DNA of 64,000 nucleotides from Irineochytrium annulatum (GCA_027600665.1 JADGJL010000011.1:88466-152465); one strand, 5' to 3'; numbered from the stretch's first letter, positions 53,736 through 63,989 are shown. Made by a program: numbers and translations. The notes: a model not told the origin generated them from the letters alone.

Positions 53736-53746
53736 ATTAAGGCCCA

Positions 53747-53799
53747 AAAAAATAAAAGCAACGCAAACATTAAAAATGATTGCGTTGCTTTTATTTTTT
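53747..53799. terminator. Strong bidirectional terminator
   Basis: AAAAATAAAAGCAACGCAA pairs perfectly with TTGCGTTGCTTTTATTTTT around a 13-base loop. Confidence 0.92.
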
Positions 53800-54023
53800 A
53801 AAAAGTCATATAGTAGCAGTACCTTCCAAATAGATCCTCTATATGTAATGAAAATTAATAGATGGTTTCTTTTTAATATCTATGTACCATAGGAGAAAGC
53901 AATGAATAAAAATATGTCTAAGAGATCATTTGCTTAAAAAGTAGAAGAACTCCTATTCAAAATATAAATATATTCAATTATTTCTTTCTATAACAATTTA
54001 AAGATTCAAAGATTATATTATAT

Positions 54024-54063
54024 AAAAAAACCAGATTGAGTTCTATTGCAATCTGGTTTTTTT
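54024..54063. terminator. Bidirectional terminator near udk
   Basis: AAAAAAACCAGATTG (54024-54038) pairs perfectly with CAATCTGGTTTTTTT (54049-54063). On the - strand it is about 85 bases after the udk stop. The rest of 53800-54146 holds only an 11-codon frame at 53902. Confidence 0.88.
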
Positions 54064-54146
54064 GTGCTGGCTAAATATCATTTTCTCAGGTTATCTTACT
54101 AAACCATTAAGATCCAAATCCGCCAAGCTAATAAAAAAGTTGCAAA

Positions 54147-54779
54147 TTAAGCCCCATTCCAATTTTCCCCAGTGAGATATTTCTCGGTGAGGATGGATAA
54201 CATCTGAATACCTACTTCATTATGTCCGCCTTCTGGAATAATGATATCGGCATACTTTTTGGATGGCTCGATAAACGCATCGTGCATCGGTTTTACCGTT
54301 TCGAGATATTGTTTGTACACGGATTGGATCGTGCGTCCGCGCTCTTCAATGTCCCGCAGTACTCTGCGCAGAATGCGCACATCGGAGTCGGTATCAACAA
54401 ATACTTTGATGTCCATCAGACTGCGAAGATGTTCGTCAATCAGCACATGCAATCCTTCTACAATGACAATATGGTTCGGTGCCAGTTCAACCGTCTCATT
54501 GGCAGCACGATTATCTATGGTGAAGTCATATACGGGAGCATACGCCGCTTGGCCTTTTTTCAACAAAGTGAGATGCTCAATCAACAGATCATTATCGAAT
54601 GCAAATGGGTGATCGTAATTGGTGAGTCGGCGTTGCTCAGGTGTGAGCTGCGACTGGTCTTTGTAATAATTGTCTTGGGATATAAACGTGACTTTACCTG
54701 ATCCCAGACGGTCGATGACGGAGCGAGCTACCGTCGTTTTACCGGAGCCGGTTCCTCCGGCGATACCAATAATGAGCAT
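54147..54779 (-). CDS. udk: Uridine kinase
   Basis: A 210-residue enzyme with P-loop GIAGGTGSGKT (residues 5-15), the uridine/cytidine-binding DNYYKD and YDHPFAFD motifs, and the VYDFTIDNRA loop. It phosphorylates uridine and cytidine in pyrimidine salvage. Length and motifs match the family closely. GGGAGG lies 14 bases before the start, a rather long spacing. It is the last gene of a - strand cluster whose other genes concern the cell envelope and stress response. Confidence 0.97.
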   Translation of the reverse strand: MLIIGIAGGTGSGKTTVARSVIDRLGSGKVTFISQDNYYKDQSQLTPEQRRLTNYDHPFAFDNDLLIEHLTLLKKGQAAYAPVYDFTIDNRAANETVELAPNHIVIVEGLHVLIDEHLRSLMDIKVFVDTDSDVRILRRVLRDIEERGRTIQSVYKQYLETVKPMHDAFIEPSKKYADIIIPEGGHNEVGIQMLSILTEKYLTGENWNGA

Positions 54780-54798
54780 GGTTGTTCCATAAGCCTCC

Positions 54799-54978
54799 CT
54801 AAAATGGCAGCATGATGAATGGATAAAAGCGCATCAGAAATCCTTCGTTCATGGCCTTTATCCACATGTCTGTCTCTGAATACACAATTCCTTCATTGTA
54901 CCATAGCAGACGGCTTTTTTCATCTTGGTGTATGGACCATGTTTTGCCTTCAGGGGCTTTATGCTTGTTCATATTCAT
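54799..54978 (-). CDS. 59-residue protein of unknown function
   Basis: A short frame between the VanZ and udk genes. The protein is soluble with many charged and aromatic residues (HKAPEGKTWSIHQDEK, RLLWYNEG, TDMWIKAMNEGFLMRFYP). The start lies one base after the VanZ stop, a sign of coupling, though there is no strong ribosome site. The amino acid pattern is typical of a real protein. I do not recognise a family. Confidence 0.55.
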   Translation of the reverse strand: MNMNKHKAPEGKTWSIHQDEKSRLLWYNEGIVYSETDMWIKAMNEGFLMRFYPFIMLPF

Positions 54979-54979
54979 T

Positions 54980-55561
54980 TTACTGCATATCTTTGGATGA
55001 TACTCCCCGTGGTGACTCCCATAGGGCCAGCAGGCGCTGTCCGATGGAACTTTTTGTTAACATATTCAGGATGACATAACCAAGAACACATCCTGTTGTA
55101 TTGGCTATCAAATCGTTCAGATCGGTGCTGCGACCGTTGCCTAAGGTTGCTCGGAGCAGCAACTGTGTTATTTCGATGAGGAAACTTACGCTCAATCCTG
55201 CGAATGCTGCTGTTCGTATCGAGTGAATCCAAGGCTTGATGAAAGGAAGCATGAACCCCAGTGGCATAAACAGCACAATGTTGAGGAGAAAGCTTGGTGC
55301 ATCTGCAGTCAGAAGCGGAATCCATTGAATGCTCTGATACCATGGGGTCTGATTGGCATAGATTCCGATGTTCACGTCGATAGGGAAAAATACAAAGTGC
55401 ATAACGCTCAACATATATATGGAAAATGTGAGCATCGACACATATTGTCTGACCGTATATCTGGTTTTGCTCACCCTGGCATGGAGCATCAGGGCGAGCA
55501 GGACCAGAACGAATAGTGGACCAAGTACGATGGGAGATGAGATTGAATATTGGATGGACAT
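54980..55561 (-). CDS. VanZ family membrane protein
   Basis: A 193-residue membrane protein with about five transmembrane segments and the VanZ motifs NIVLFMPLGFMLP and the conserved SFLIEITQLLL...STDLNDLIANTTGCVLGY. VanZ proteins are named for teicoplanin resistance but many are of unknown role in envelope stress. There is no van cluster nearby, so a resistance function is not indicated. GGAGGAG lies seven bases upstream. It follows the anti-sigma gene after 31 bases. Confidence 0.9.
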   Translation of the reverse strand: MSIQYSISSPIVLGPLFVLVLLALMLHARVSKTRYTVRQYVSMLTFSIYMLSVMHFVFFPIDVNIGIYANQTPWYQSIQWIPLLTADAPSFLLNIVLFMPLGFMLPFIKPWIHSIRTAAFAGLSVSFLIEITQLLLRATLGNGRSTDLNDLIANTTGCVLGYVILNMLTKSSIGQRLLALWESPRGVSSKDMQ

Positions 55562-55592
55562 GCGATGGCTCCTCCACAGAAATGAGATCAGG

Positions 55593-56717
55593 CTATTGAA
55601 GCTGAATCTTCATTTCCATTCCCTTGATGAATTGAGTGTCTTTAACCTCTTCCGTAAAATCATCCTTGATCTTGAAAGGTTTCACTATCAGATATTTTAC
55701 ATCCTTGGCAGTTGTGGCATATATGCGTTCCGATTTCAGTTGGTTCCCCTCGTATAGGCCTTCGCCGCTGAGAGCGGTTAGCTGCCGCCCCTGATCATCA
55801 TAGACGGCGAATCCGATGTGACGCAGCTGTTCTTCCTCTTTTGCCGTAAGTGTACTCTTATCGTTCAACCCAATCACGGTAGTTAAGCGGGTGGTGACAG
55901 GGGTAACCTCCGCTTCCGTAACAGCGGCTGTATACACATCGTTGGTCATGGCTGTGTTAGGCAGAACCTGATGAACGTTTTCTGTTGATTTGGCAAAAGG
56001 AACCGTCAACTCGAACTCATGATCGATGCCTTGCAACGTCAATTGAACCTTCGCCTCGAACTGATCCGGCAATTGTGCCGTTCCCTGATCGGAGGAAATG
56101 ACCTGCTCAAAGAGCAGTGTATTCGGCTGCGTTTCTCCTACCGAACTATAGAACATACCGCTATCCGAGAGGGACCCGTCGACTTTGAAAAAGACATTCT
56201 CAATACCACTGCTCAGTTTCACAATGTCCTTGCCATTGTCATATTCACCCTGATTCAGATTCGGCGCAGTGAAATGAACCAGGAATGCAGCACGGGTACC
56301 ATCATAAACCGTTTCAAGGACTTCCAGCTTCACATCCTGGTAAGCGACCTTGCTGTTAACAGGGGTAGTCAAGCCGTCGTTGCCCGCCGTTCGCAGACCC
56401 ATATCGGCTTCGATTGAGCTGAAGAGGCTTCCTACAAGTGGGATGTTGCGCAAGGAGGCGGCCATGGCCGGTGACACAAAGCCGGATGCAAATACGGTCA
56501 CGCCCAATACTCCGGCTGCGATCGTCGCAGCTGCAGCCTTGTTCCATCGCTTGTTCCGGCGACTGGAGCGCAAATTTTGTTCGGTTTTTAATGTGTTTGG
56601 GGAAGCCGGCAGAGAGTCCAGTGTGGCATCAATCCGGTTACGCACAAGTTCAGACATCAGAGGACGCTCCTTCGCTTGGTTCTTTAATTCCTGATCGATA
56701 TTAAACGGGTTTGACAT
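55593..56717 (-). CDS. Membrane anti-sigma factor, DUF4179 type
   Basis: A 374-residue protein with a cytoplasmic N-terminus (residues 1-60), one transmembrane helix (about 61-85) and a large outer domain that fits the DUF4179 family. Proteins of this type bind the partner sigma factor and release it upon envelope signals. Its start overlaps the sigma factor gene by 17 bases, as is usual for such pairs. GGGAGG lies about nine bases before ATG. The outer domain ends in a helical/beta tail KDVKYLIVKPFKIK. Confidence 0.85.
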   Translation of the reverse strand: MSNPFNIDQELKNQAKERPLMSELVRNRIDATLDSLPASPNTLKTEQNLRSSRRNKRWNKAAAATIAAGVLGVTVFASGFVSPAMAASLRNIPLVGSLFSSIEADMGLRTAGNDGLTTPVNSKVAYQDVKLEVLETVYDGTRAAFLVHFTAPNLNQGEYDNGKDIVKLSSGIENVFFKVDGSLSDSGMFYSSVGETQPNTLLFEQVISSDQGTAQLPDQFEAKVQLTLQGIDHEFELTVPFAKSTENVHQVLPNTAMTNDVYTAAVTEAEVTPVTTRLTTVIGLNDKSTLTAKEEEQLRHIGFAVYDDQGRQLTALSGEGLYEGNQLKSERIYATTAKDVKYLIVKPFKIKDDFTEEVKDTQFIKGMEMKIQLQ

Positions 56718-57237
56718 GTAAGTTTACCTCCCGAAAATTTTTGAATTTTTGATATAACTCCTGCCTTGCCCGAGTAAGTCTCATTTTCACTGCACTTTCG
56801 GAAATATTCAGCGCATCGGCGACTTGACGCAGGGATAGGTCCTCAAAATAATGCAAAACGACTACAATTCGTTTCGATTCCTCCAGTCGGTCTACTGCTT
56901 CTCGCATATCGACCTCATCGTAGGGACTAGAATGCTCCCGCTTTTCTGAAGGTACCTCCGCATAAGCGGTGGATAGAGAGCGGCGGGACAGGATCGTGTT
57001 GCATTCATTGATGAGGATCCGAAACAGCCAGGTTTTGAAATACCGGGGTTCCCGGAGCGTGGGCACCGATTTATATGCGTTCAGAATGGTCTCCTGAATG
57101 GCATCGGCCACGTCCTCCTCTTTTCGCAGCATGGATTTTGCTGTATTGTACAAAGCGTTCTCAATGTCTCGAATAAGCCGGATAAAGGCTTCACGATCTC
57201 CTTGGATGGCCTGGTTAACGAGATCGGTTGAATCCAT
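56701..57237 (-). CDS. ECF-type sigma factor
   Basis: A 178-residue sigma-70 family protein with region 2 (DADIQE-like VADAIQETILNAY and YFKTWLFRILINECN) and region 4 (LSLRQVADALNISESAVKMRLTRARQEL). The partner anti-sigma overlaps its end. I chose the start at 57237, with AAAGGAGC eight bases upstream; a start 14 codons earlier has no site. It probably directs a small envelope-stress regulon, including this operon. No recognisable own promoter was fixed. Confidence 0.92.
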   Translation of the reverse strand: MDSTDLVNQAIQGDREAFIRLIRDIENALYNTAKSMLRKEEDVADAIQETILNAYKSVPTLREPRYFKTWLFRILINECNTILSRRSLSTAYAEVPSEKREHSSPYDEVDMREAVDRLEESKRIVVVLHYFEDLSLRQVADALNISESAVKMRLTRARQELYQKFKNFREVNLHVKPV

Positions 57238-57436
57238 GGATAACAGCTCCTTTCGTATTGGGAGGAATGAAGTCAGCACTTGGCTGGTTTTGATATGAAT
57301 TAGACTGGCGGGCGGGGCATATGGTCACATTTTCTTTTTATAATTTTTAAAAAAGAGCGTTGTTATATATGACGTATCGGTTCTCTACGATCCCTTCAAT
57401 GCTAAGAAAGGTTGATTTATCCTGAAGATTGCATGA

Positions 57437-57464
57437 TTGACTTTTTCAAAAACAGCACTATAAT
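57437..57464 (+). promoter_or_regulatory. Sigma-A promoter of licT
   Basis: TTGACT (57437-57442) and TATAAT (57459-57464) are spaced by 16 bases, and a start site near 57471 would place the RAT at the very 5' end of the transcript. Confidence 0.75.
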
Positions 57465-57483
57465 AAACTTATATTCATAACAC

Positions 57484-57513
57484 GGACTGTTACTGGGGAA
57501 ACCAGGCATGACC
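57484..57513 (+). promoter_or_regulatory. RAT antiterminator target, licT leader
   Basis: GGACTGTTACTG...CAGGCATGACC is a ribonucleic antiterminator of the BglG/LicT/SacY type. Its last four bases are shared with the terminator stem, so binding of LicT excludes the terminator. A near-identical copy lies at 58448. Confidence 0.88.
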
Positions 57514-57554
57514 GAATTCGATTGCTTAACTGTAATCGCTTTCGGTCTTTTTTT
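57510..57554 (+). terminator. Terminator overlapping the RAT, licT leader
   Basis: GACCGAA (57510-57516) pairs with TTCGGTC (57541-57547), with an inner CGATT/AATCG stem, followed by seven T. Confidence 0.88.
57531..57544 (+). promoter_or_regulatory. Possible cre (CcpA) site in licT leader
   Basis: TGTAATCGCTTTCG agrees with 13 of 14 positions of the catabolite responsive element consensus. It lies downstream of the promoter, inside the terminator, where CcpA could block elongation. Confidence 0.45.
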
Positions 57555-57577
57555 ATTTTTGTTGGGGGGTGAGAACA

Positions 57578-58414
57578 TTGAAGGTTATCAAGAAAGTAAA
57601 CAATAACGTGGCCATTGCTATTAATGAACATAACGAAGAGGTATTTGTTGTAGGTAAGGGTGTAGGATTTCTGAAAACGCCTTATGAGCTGACGGAGACG
57701 GACTTGGTGGAAAAAATATTCGTAGCTCCGAAGAACATTCGGATGTATGATCTGCTGAACAGTATTCCAATTGAGGATATTTATCTCGCGGAGGAAGTCA
57801 TCAAGCTGGGCAGTCAGATCCTGAATAAAACATTTAACCCGAATCTGCTTCTCACCCTGTCTGACCATATCAGTTTTGCATTAACCCGAACCAAAGAAGG
57901 CATACGTATCAAAAACCCACTGGAATGGGAAGTGCGGACACTCTATCCGGACGAGACCCGGGTGGGAGAGGCTGCGCTGAAGCTGATTCAGGAAAAAACG
58001 GATATCGCTCTGCCGACAGCCGAAACAACCCTGATTGCTCTGCACTTTGTCAATGCACAAGTGGGCTCTGGAGAGATGAGTGATACCACCAAGGTAACCA
58101 CAGTTACGGGCGAGATCCTTTCCGTGATCAAGTATGCGCTCAAAATTGACTTTCAAGAGGATTCCATCCATTTCATGCGCTTTGCCACACATATTCGGTA
58201 TTTCATTCTGAGGCAGATGAGCGGTAAATCGCTCAAAGACGAGAATGAATCGCTTTTCCTGATGGTGAAGGAGAAGTTTCCGAAAGAACTCGCTTGTGTG
58301 GAGAAGATTGCGGATTTCCTGAAAAATCATTATGGCTGGACCTGTTCGGATGATGAAAAATTATATTTGATCTTGCATATTCAACGATTGATCTCAAATG
58401 AACCAACGGAATGA
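57578..58414 (+). CDS. licT: LicT-type transcriptional antiterminator
   Basis: A 278-residue protein of the BglG/SacY family: an RNA-binding domain (residues 1-57, KVIKKVNNNVAIAINE), then two PRD domains with the conserved His residues phosphorylated by the PTS (for example in LSDHISFALTR and FMRFATHIRYF). It binds the two RAT sites and lets transcription through when beta-glucosides are taken up. I chose TTG 57578: it gives the family start and GGGGGGTGA lies just upstream; GTG 57569 overlaps that site. Length matches LicT (277). Confidence 0.92.
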   Translation: MKVIKKVNNNVAIAINEHNEEVFVVGKGVGFLKTPYELTETDLVEKIFVAPKNIRMYDLLNSIPIEDIYLAEEVIKLGSQILNKTFNPNLLLTLSDHISFALTRTKEGIRIKNPLEWEVRTLYPDETRVGEAALKLIQEKTDIALPTAETTLIALHFVNAQVGSGEMSDTTKVTTVTGEILSVIKYALKIDFQEDSIHFMRFATHIRYFILRQMSGKSLKDENESLFLMVKEKFPKELACVEKIADFLKNHYGWTCSDDEKLYLILHIQRLISNEPTE

Positions 58415-58447
58415 ACTAGTGAAGGAACTAACCGAATAATCCATATT

Positions 58448-58477
58448 GGACTGTTACTGATTCGATCAGGCATGACC
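58448..58477 (+). promoter_or_regulatory. RAT antiterminator target, bglP leader
   Basis: The same flanks GGACTGTTACTG and CAGGCATGACC as the licT RAT, with a different loop (ATTCGAT). It lies between licT and bglP and again shares its last four bases with a terminator stem. Confidence 0.9.
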
Positions 58478-58517
58478 AAGCGTAGGGAATGACGATTCCC
58501 CGGCTTGGTCATTTTTT
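58474..58517 (+). terminator. Terminator overlapping the RAT, bglP leader
   Basis: GACCAAGC pairs with GCTTGGTC, with an inner GGGAAT/ATTCCC hairpin, then six T. Confidence 0.9.
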
Positions 58518-58552
58518 ATATATCCAATTTATTGATGTAGAGGAGAAGAGTC

Positions 58553-60481
58553 ATGAACAACAAAGAATTGGCTAAAAACGTACTTGATCTCGTTGGCGGC
58601 GAGCAAAATATATCGGGTCTGACACACTGTGCAACCCGTTTGAGATTTGTACTGAAGGATGATCACAAAGCAGACCTCAAGGCGCTGGATCAGCTCGAAG
58701 GCGTGCTTAAGGCACAGAATTCCGGGGGGCAGATTCAGGTTGTCATCGGTGCCAGGGTAGATGCAGTCTACAGTGAAATGAAAAATCTTACCTCTGACCA
58801 TATTGGCGAACTTATGGAGTCTGCAGATAGTGGACCGAAAAAGAGACGTAACCCCGTCAATGTCGTGCTTGAAACCATTGCAGGTATCTTCACGCCTGTT
58901 CTGCCAGCACTCGTTGGTTGCGGGATGATCAAATGTTTAGCCACCGTTATAACTGCCATGGGTTACTTGGAAGGCTCTGGATTCCTAACGATCATTAACA
59001 TGATCGGGGACTGTATTTTCTACTTCATGCCATTCTTCCTGGCAGTTAGTGCAGCAAACCGTTTCAAAACGAATCCCTATTTGGCGGTAGCTCTCGCTGC
59101 GGGACTCATGCATCCAACCATTTTGAACGCTGCGGCTCAGATTGCTGAGACGGGTGTAAACCGTATTGATTTTCTCGGCTTGCCGATTCTGTTGATGAAA
59201 TATTCCTCTTCCGTCATTCCAATCATTTTGGCGGTATGGATTATGAGTTATGTGTATCCAATCGTCAATCGAGTGATTCCCAAGTTTCTACAGGTCCTGC
59301 TTACCCCAATGATTGTTTTGTTCATTATGATTCCAGTGGAACTAATCGTGCTTGGTCCAGTAGGTTCATATATCGGTGACTGGTTGACCAATGGCATTAA
59401 TTCATTGTTCTCAACCGCAGGTGTCCTTGCTGGTGCGATTCTTGGATTTTTCAAACCGATTATGGTCATGTTCGGTATGCACTATGCCATCATGCCTATT
59501 CAGGTTCAACAAGTGGCTACACTGGGTGCAACCGTGCTGTTACCAACGGCACTGGCAGCGAATTTGGCTCAGGCTGGAGCAGCCTTCGGTGTGTTTGTAC
59601 TGACAAAGAGCAAAACGATGAAATCAGCGGCTGCTTCGAGTGGATTCACCGCGTTGTTCGGGATCACCGAGCCGGCGATCTATGGTGTAACACTCAAATA
59701 TAAACGTCCTTTTTTCGCAGGTTGTCTTGCAGGTGGATTAGTCGGTGGATTCTACAGCTTGGTGCATACCACAGCGAACGCTATTTCACTTCCAGGTGTA
59801 TTGGCAATTGGTACGTATTCATCTGATCGTTACATGTATGTTGTTATTGGTTGTATTGCCGCCGTTGTACTCGGTTTTGTCTTCACGCTGATGGCAGGCA
59901 TCAAGGAAGATGCAGAAGGAGCCAAGTTGAAGCAGCAAACCACTGGTGGAGTAAATAGCAATCCAACCGTTGCTGCCACAGAGGTAACTCCAGCATCCGC
60001 ATCAACACAGACATCCACATCTGCTGACATGCTTATCGTTAGTCCGATGACAGGGGAGATCAAACCGATCTCTGAAGTGGAAGATCAGGCATTTGCCCAA
60101 GAGTTAATGGGTAAAGGTATTGCGATTGTTCCGACAGATGGCAAGGTATATGCTCCATTTGACGGAGTAGTCGAGGCCCTTTATCGTACCAAACATGCCA
60201 TCGGATTGAAGGCGGCGAATGGTGTCGAGATCCTCATTCATATCGGGGTAGACACCGTCAGCCTCAAAGGCAAATATTTTACCGCCCATATCGAACAGGG
60301 ACAGACCATCAAGGCTGGCGATTTATTGGTAGAGTTTGATCCAGAGGGCATTACGACAGCAGGTTATAACACCATTACATCCATTGTGGTGACCAACATG
60401 CAACAGTATGGGGACGTGCTGACTACAGCGACCAGCGGCCCGATCCGGGAGAGTGAGGCGCTGATCAAGCTAATCCCCTAG
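58553..60481 (+). CDS. bglP: Beta-glucoside PTS transporter, EIIBCA
   Basis: A 642-residue PTS permease in the order IIB, IIC, IIA. The phosphorylated Cys is C26 in THCATRLRF; the membrane IIC domain covers about residues 105-460; a Thr/Ser/Ala-rich linker (about 465-495) leads to the IIA domain with the active His about H563 in ILIHIGVDTVSL. It imports and phosphorylates beta-glucosides, and also phosphorylates LicT to keep it inactive without substrate. GGAGAAGAG lies about seven bases before ATG 58553. The downstream gene encodes the matching phospho-glucosidase. Confidence 0.95.
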   Translation: MNNKELAKNVLDLVGGEQNISGLTHCATRLRFVLKDDHKADLKALDQLEGVLKAQNSGGQIQVVIGARVDAVYSEMKNLTSDHIGELMESADSGPKKRRNPVNVVLETIAGIFTPVLPALVGCGMIKCLATVITAMGYLEGSGFLTIINMIGDCIFYFMPFFLAVSAANRFKTNPYLAVALAAGLMHPTILNAAAQIAETGVNRIDFLGLPILLMKYSSSVIPIILAVWIMSYVYPIVNRVIPKFLQVLLTPMIVLFIMIPVELIVLGPVGSYIGDWLTNGINSLFSTAGVLAGAILGFFKPIMVMFGMHYAIMPIQVQQVATLGATVLLPTALAANLAQAGAAFGVFVLTKSKTMKSAAASSGFTALFGITEPAIYGVTLKYKRPFFAGCLAGGLVGGFYSLVHTTANAISLPGVLAIGTYSSDRYMYVVIGCIAAVVLGFVFTLMAGIKEDAEGAKLKQQTTGGVNSNPTVAATEVTPASASTQTSTSADMLIVSPMTGEIKPISEVEDQAFAQELMGKGIAIVPTDGKVYAPFDGVVEALYRTKHAIGLKAANGVEILIHIGVDTVSLKGKYFTAHIEQGQTIKAGDLLVEFDPEGITTAGYNTITSIVVTNMQQYGDVLTTATSGPIRESEALIKLIP

Positions 60482-60516
60482 AACGTTAAATAAACCATTT
60501 AAACAACACGTAATAA

Positions 60517-61989
<1,473 letters not shown>

Positions 61990-61995
61990 CAGGTC

Positions 61996-62955
61996 ATGAA
62001 TATTCTGGGCCGAATCAAAAAAATTCCCGGCGGCTTGCTGATTGTTCCCATGCTGGCCGCCGCGGTCATCAACACGGTGTTTCCATCGTTGTTTCAGATC
62101 GGAGATCCAACGACAGCACTATTCACATCGAAAGGTACCATGGTGCTGATTGGCATGATTTTGCTCGTGTCCGGAACACAGCTCAATCTGTCACAGCTTC
62201 TGGTGACCTTGAAAAGAGCAGGGGTACTTTGTATTTCACGTATTCTTATCAGCTGTCTGTTCGGCTGGGCGTTTGTACACTTTTTTGGCATTAGTGGGGT
62301 TGGAGGCGTGTCTGCGGTAGCTTTCATTGCTGTTCTGACCAGTTGTAATCCGGGTTTATATCTGGCCTTGATGAATACGTATGGAGATGATGTGGATCGT
62401 GCCGCGTTTGGCATTCTGAATCTGATTGCCGTACCGGTTATTCCGGTTATGATATTGAATTCGGCAAGTGGGGTCGGTATCGATTACCTCAGTGTTCTTG
62501 CTACGCTGGTGCCTTTCTTCATCGGCATATTGCTTGGCAACCTAGACAGCAACATTCAGAAGATGTTCGCTCCGGGAACACTGATTCTGCTGCCTTTCCT
62601 GGGTACAAGCTTTGGGTCCAATATTGATCTGCGTATTGCATTTCAATCCAGTCTATCCGGTTTGCTGGTCACGGTGTTATTTTTGCTGATCTGCATGCTG
62701 CCGCTCACTGGAATCGATCGTGCGATATTAAGACGGCCAGGTTACGCAGCGGCTGCGACATGTTCGGTTGCTGGGTTGTCCATGGTCGTGCCATCGATGG
62801 CGGCAGAATTCAATCCGGCGTATGCGCCTTATGTGGACACAGCCATCGCTCAGATTGCGTTTGCCGTGATCCTGACATCGGTGACCGTACCTTATATCGT
62901 GAAGCGACTGGCTAGAGGAACAGCGACGGAAGCTTCGACAAAAGCAAATCATTAA
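61996..62955 (+). CDS. kdgT: KdgT-type 2-keto-3-deoxygluconate permease
   Basis: A 319-residue membrane protein with about ten transmembrane segments. The start RIKKIPGGLLIVPML and the later TSCNPGLYLALM and the CSVAGLSMVVPS segment fit the KdgT family, which takes up 2-keto-3-deoxygluconate in symport with protons. It starts six bases after bglA and so probably belongs to the bgl transcript, an unusual partner. It has no strong ribosome site, suggesting coupling to bglA translation. The actual cargo here might be a related sugar acid. Confidence 0.85.
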   Translation: MNILGRIKKIPGGLLIVPMLAAAVINTVFPSLFQIGDPTTALFTSKGTMVLIGMILLVSGTQLNLSQLLVTLKRAGVLCISRILISCLFGWAFVHFFGISGVGGVSAVAFIAVLTSCNPGLYLALMNTYGDDVDRAAFGILNLIAVPVIPVMILNSASGVGIDYLSVLATLVPFFIGILLGNLDSNIQKMFAPGTLILLPFLGTSFGSNIDLRIAFQSSLSGLLVTVLFLLICMLPLTGIDRAILRRPGYAAAATCSVAGLSMVVPSMAAEFNPAYAPYVDTAIAQIAFAVILTSVTVPYIVKRLARGTATEASTKANH

Positions 62956-63007
62956 AAAACAGCATGTGTTCTGTCAGGTCATGACGGATCACATGCTGTT
63001 TTGCTTT
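62956..63007. terminator. Bidirectional terminator
   Basis: AAAACAGCATGTG pairs with CACATGCTGTTTT around a long loop. It serves both the bgl operon and the convergent gene at 63057. Confidence 0.85.
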
Positions 63008-63056
63008 TACATCTATATGATCTCCTGGGGGGAGGAGAGGGATCGATCGGTTTATT

Positions 63057-63740
63057 TTACAGACCCAGCAATTGTTTAACACTTTCAGCTACCGCTTTGC
63101 TGGATTGCGGATTCTGTCCTGTGACCACGCGGCCATCTGTTGTGACATAAGAGCTGAAGGCAGCAGCTTTATCGTACTGTGCGGCACGTTCTCTCAAAGC
63201 ATCTTCCAGCAGGAAAGGAACATATTCGGTTTGTTGTGCCAATGCTTCCTCTTCATTCGTGAAGCCGGAGACGGTTTTGTCTTTGATCAAGAGCAAGCCG
63301 TTGGACAACTTCACGTTCAGCAGGGCTGTAACCCCGTGGCACACACCGGACACAACGCCACCTTTTTCATAGATTTCACGAGAAAGCTCTTGAAGTTCCG
63401 CATTGTCCGGGAAATCCCACATTGTACCGTGACCCCCTGTGAAGTAGATCGCATCATAATCACTTGCATTCACTTCGCCAGGTTTCAACGTGTTCTTCAA
63501 TTGGTTCATGAATGTTTCGTTCTCGAAATAGGCTTTGGTGCTCTCATCCAGGGAGTCACCGAGACTTTTCGGATCAAGAGGTACGTTACCCCCTTTAGGG
63601 CTAACCAGATCGATCTGAACATTGTCATTATGGTCAAACTCTTCAATAAAGTGAGTTGCTTCGCTCAGCCACAAGCCGGTAGGTTCGTCCTTCGTTGCGT
63701 ATTTATCTACGTTTGTTAGTACAACCAGTATCTTTTTCAT
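63057..63740 (-). CDS. DJ-1/PfpI family protein, Hsp31-like
   Basis: A 227-residue protein of the class I glutamine amidotransferase-like fold. The active Cys is C134 in SGVCHGVTALL, next to H135, with GGHGTMWDF and the acidic N-terminal EPTGLWLSE motif that completes the triad. Such proteins are chaperones or glyoxalase III/deglycase-type enzymes acting on methylglyoxal. GGGAGG lies before the start at 63740; a longer frame from 63833 has no site and would be hydrophobic nonsense. It is probably divergent from a regulator starting at 63990. Confidence 0.92.
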   Translation of the reverse strand: MKKILVVLTNVDKYATKDEPTGLWLSEATHFIEEFDHNDNVQIDLVSPKGGNVPLDPKSLGDSLDESTKAYFENETFMNQLKNTLKPGEVNASDYDAIYFTGGHGTMWDFPDNAELQELSREIYEKGGVVSGVCHGVTALLNVKLSNGLLLIKDKTVSGFTNEEEALAQQTEYVPFLLEDALRERAAQYDKAAAFSSYVTTDGRVVTGQNPQSSKAVAESVKQLLGL

Positions 63741-63989
63741 ATAAAAACCTCCCGTAAAGTGTATAACATCATTTATATTAAATATCACAAAATTAAATTG
63801 TGTAAAATATATTATTAAACATAACATAACCATGTTCTAAAGTAAAATCATGAACGTATCTTCGATCTCCATTGTTACTTTCAAGCGTAGGCGTAAAGAA
63901 CAATCTAGTCGTAGTAAATATGCTCTCAAGAATGCACGTTTACTTATAATGTTCTTTTTAATTTACTCAATTTGTAAGCGGAGGTAGGC

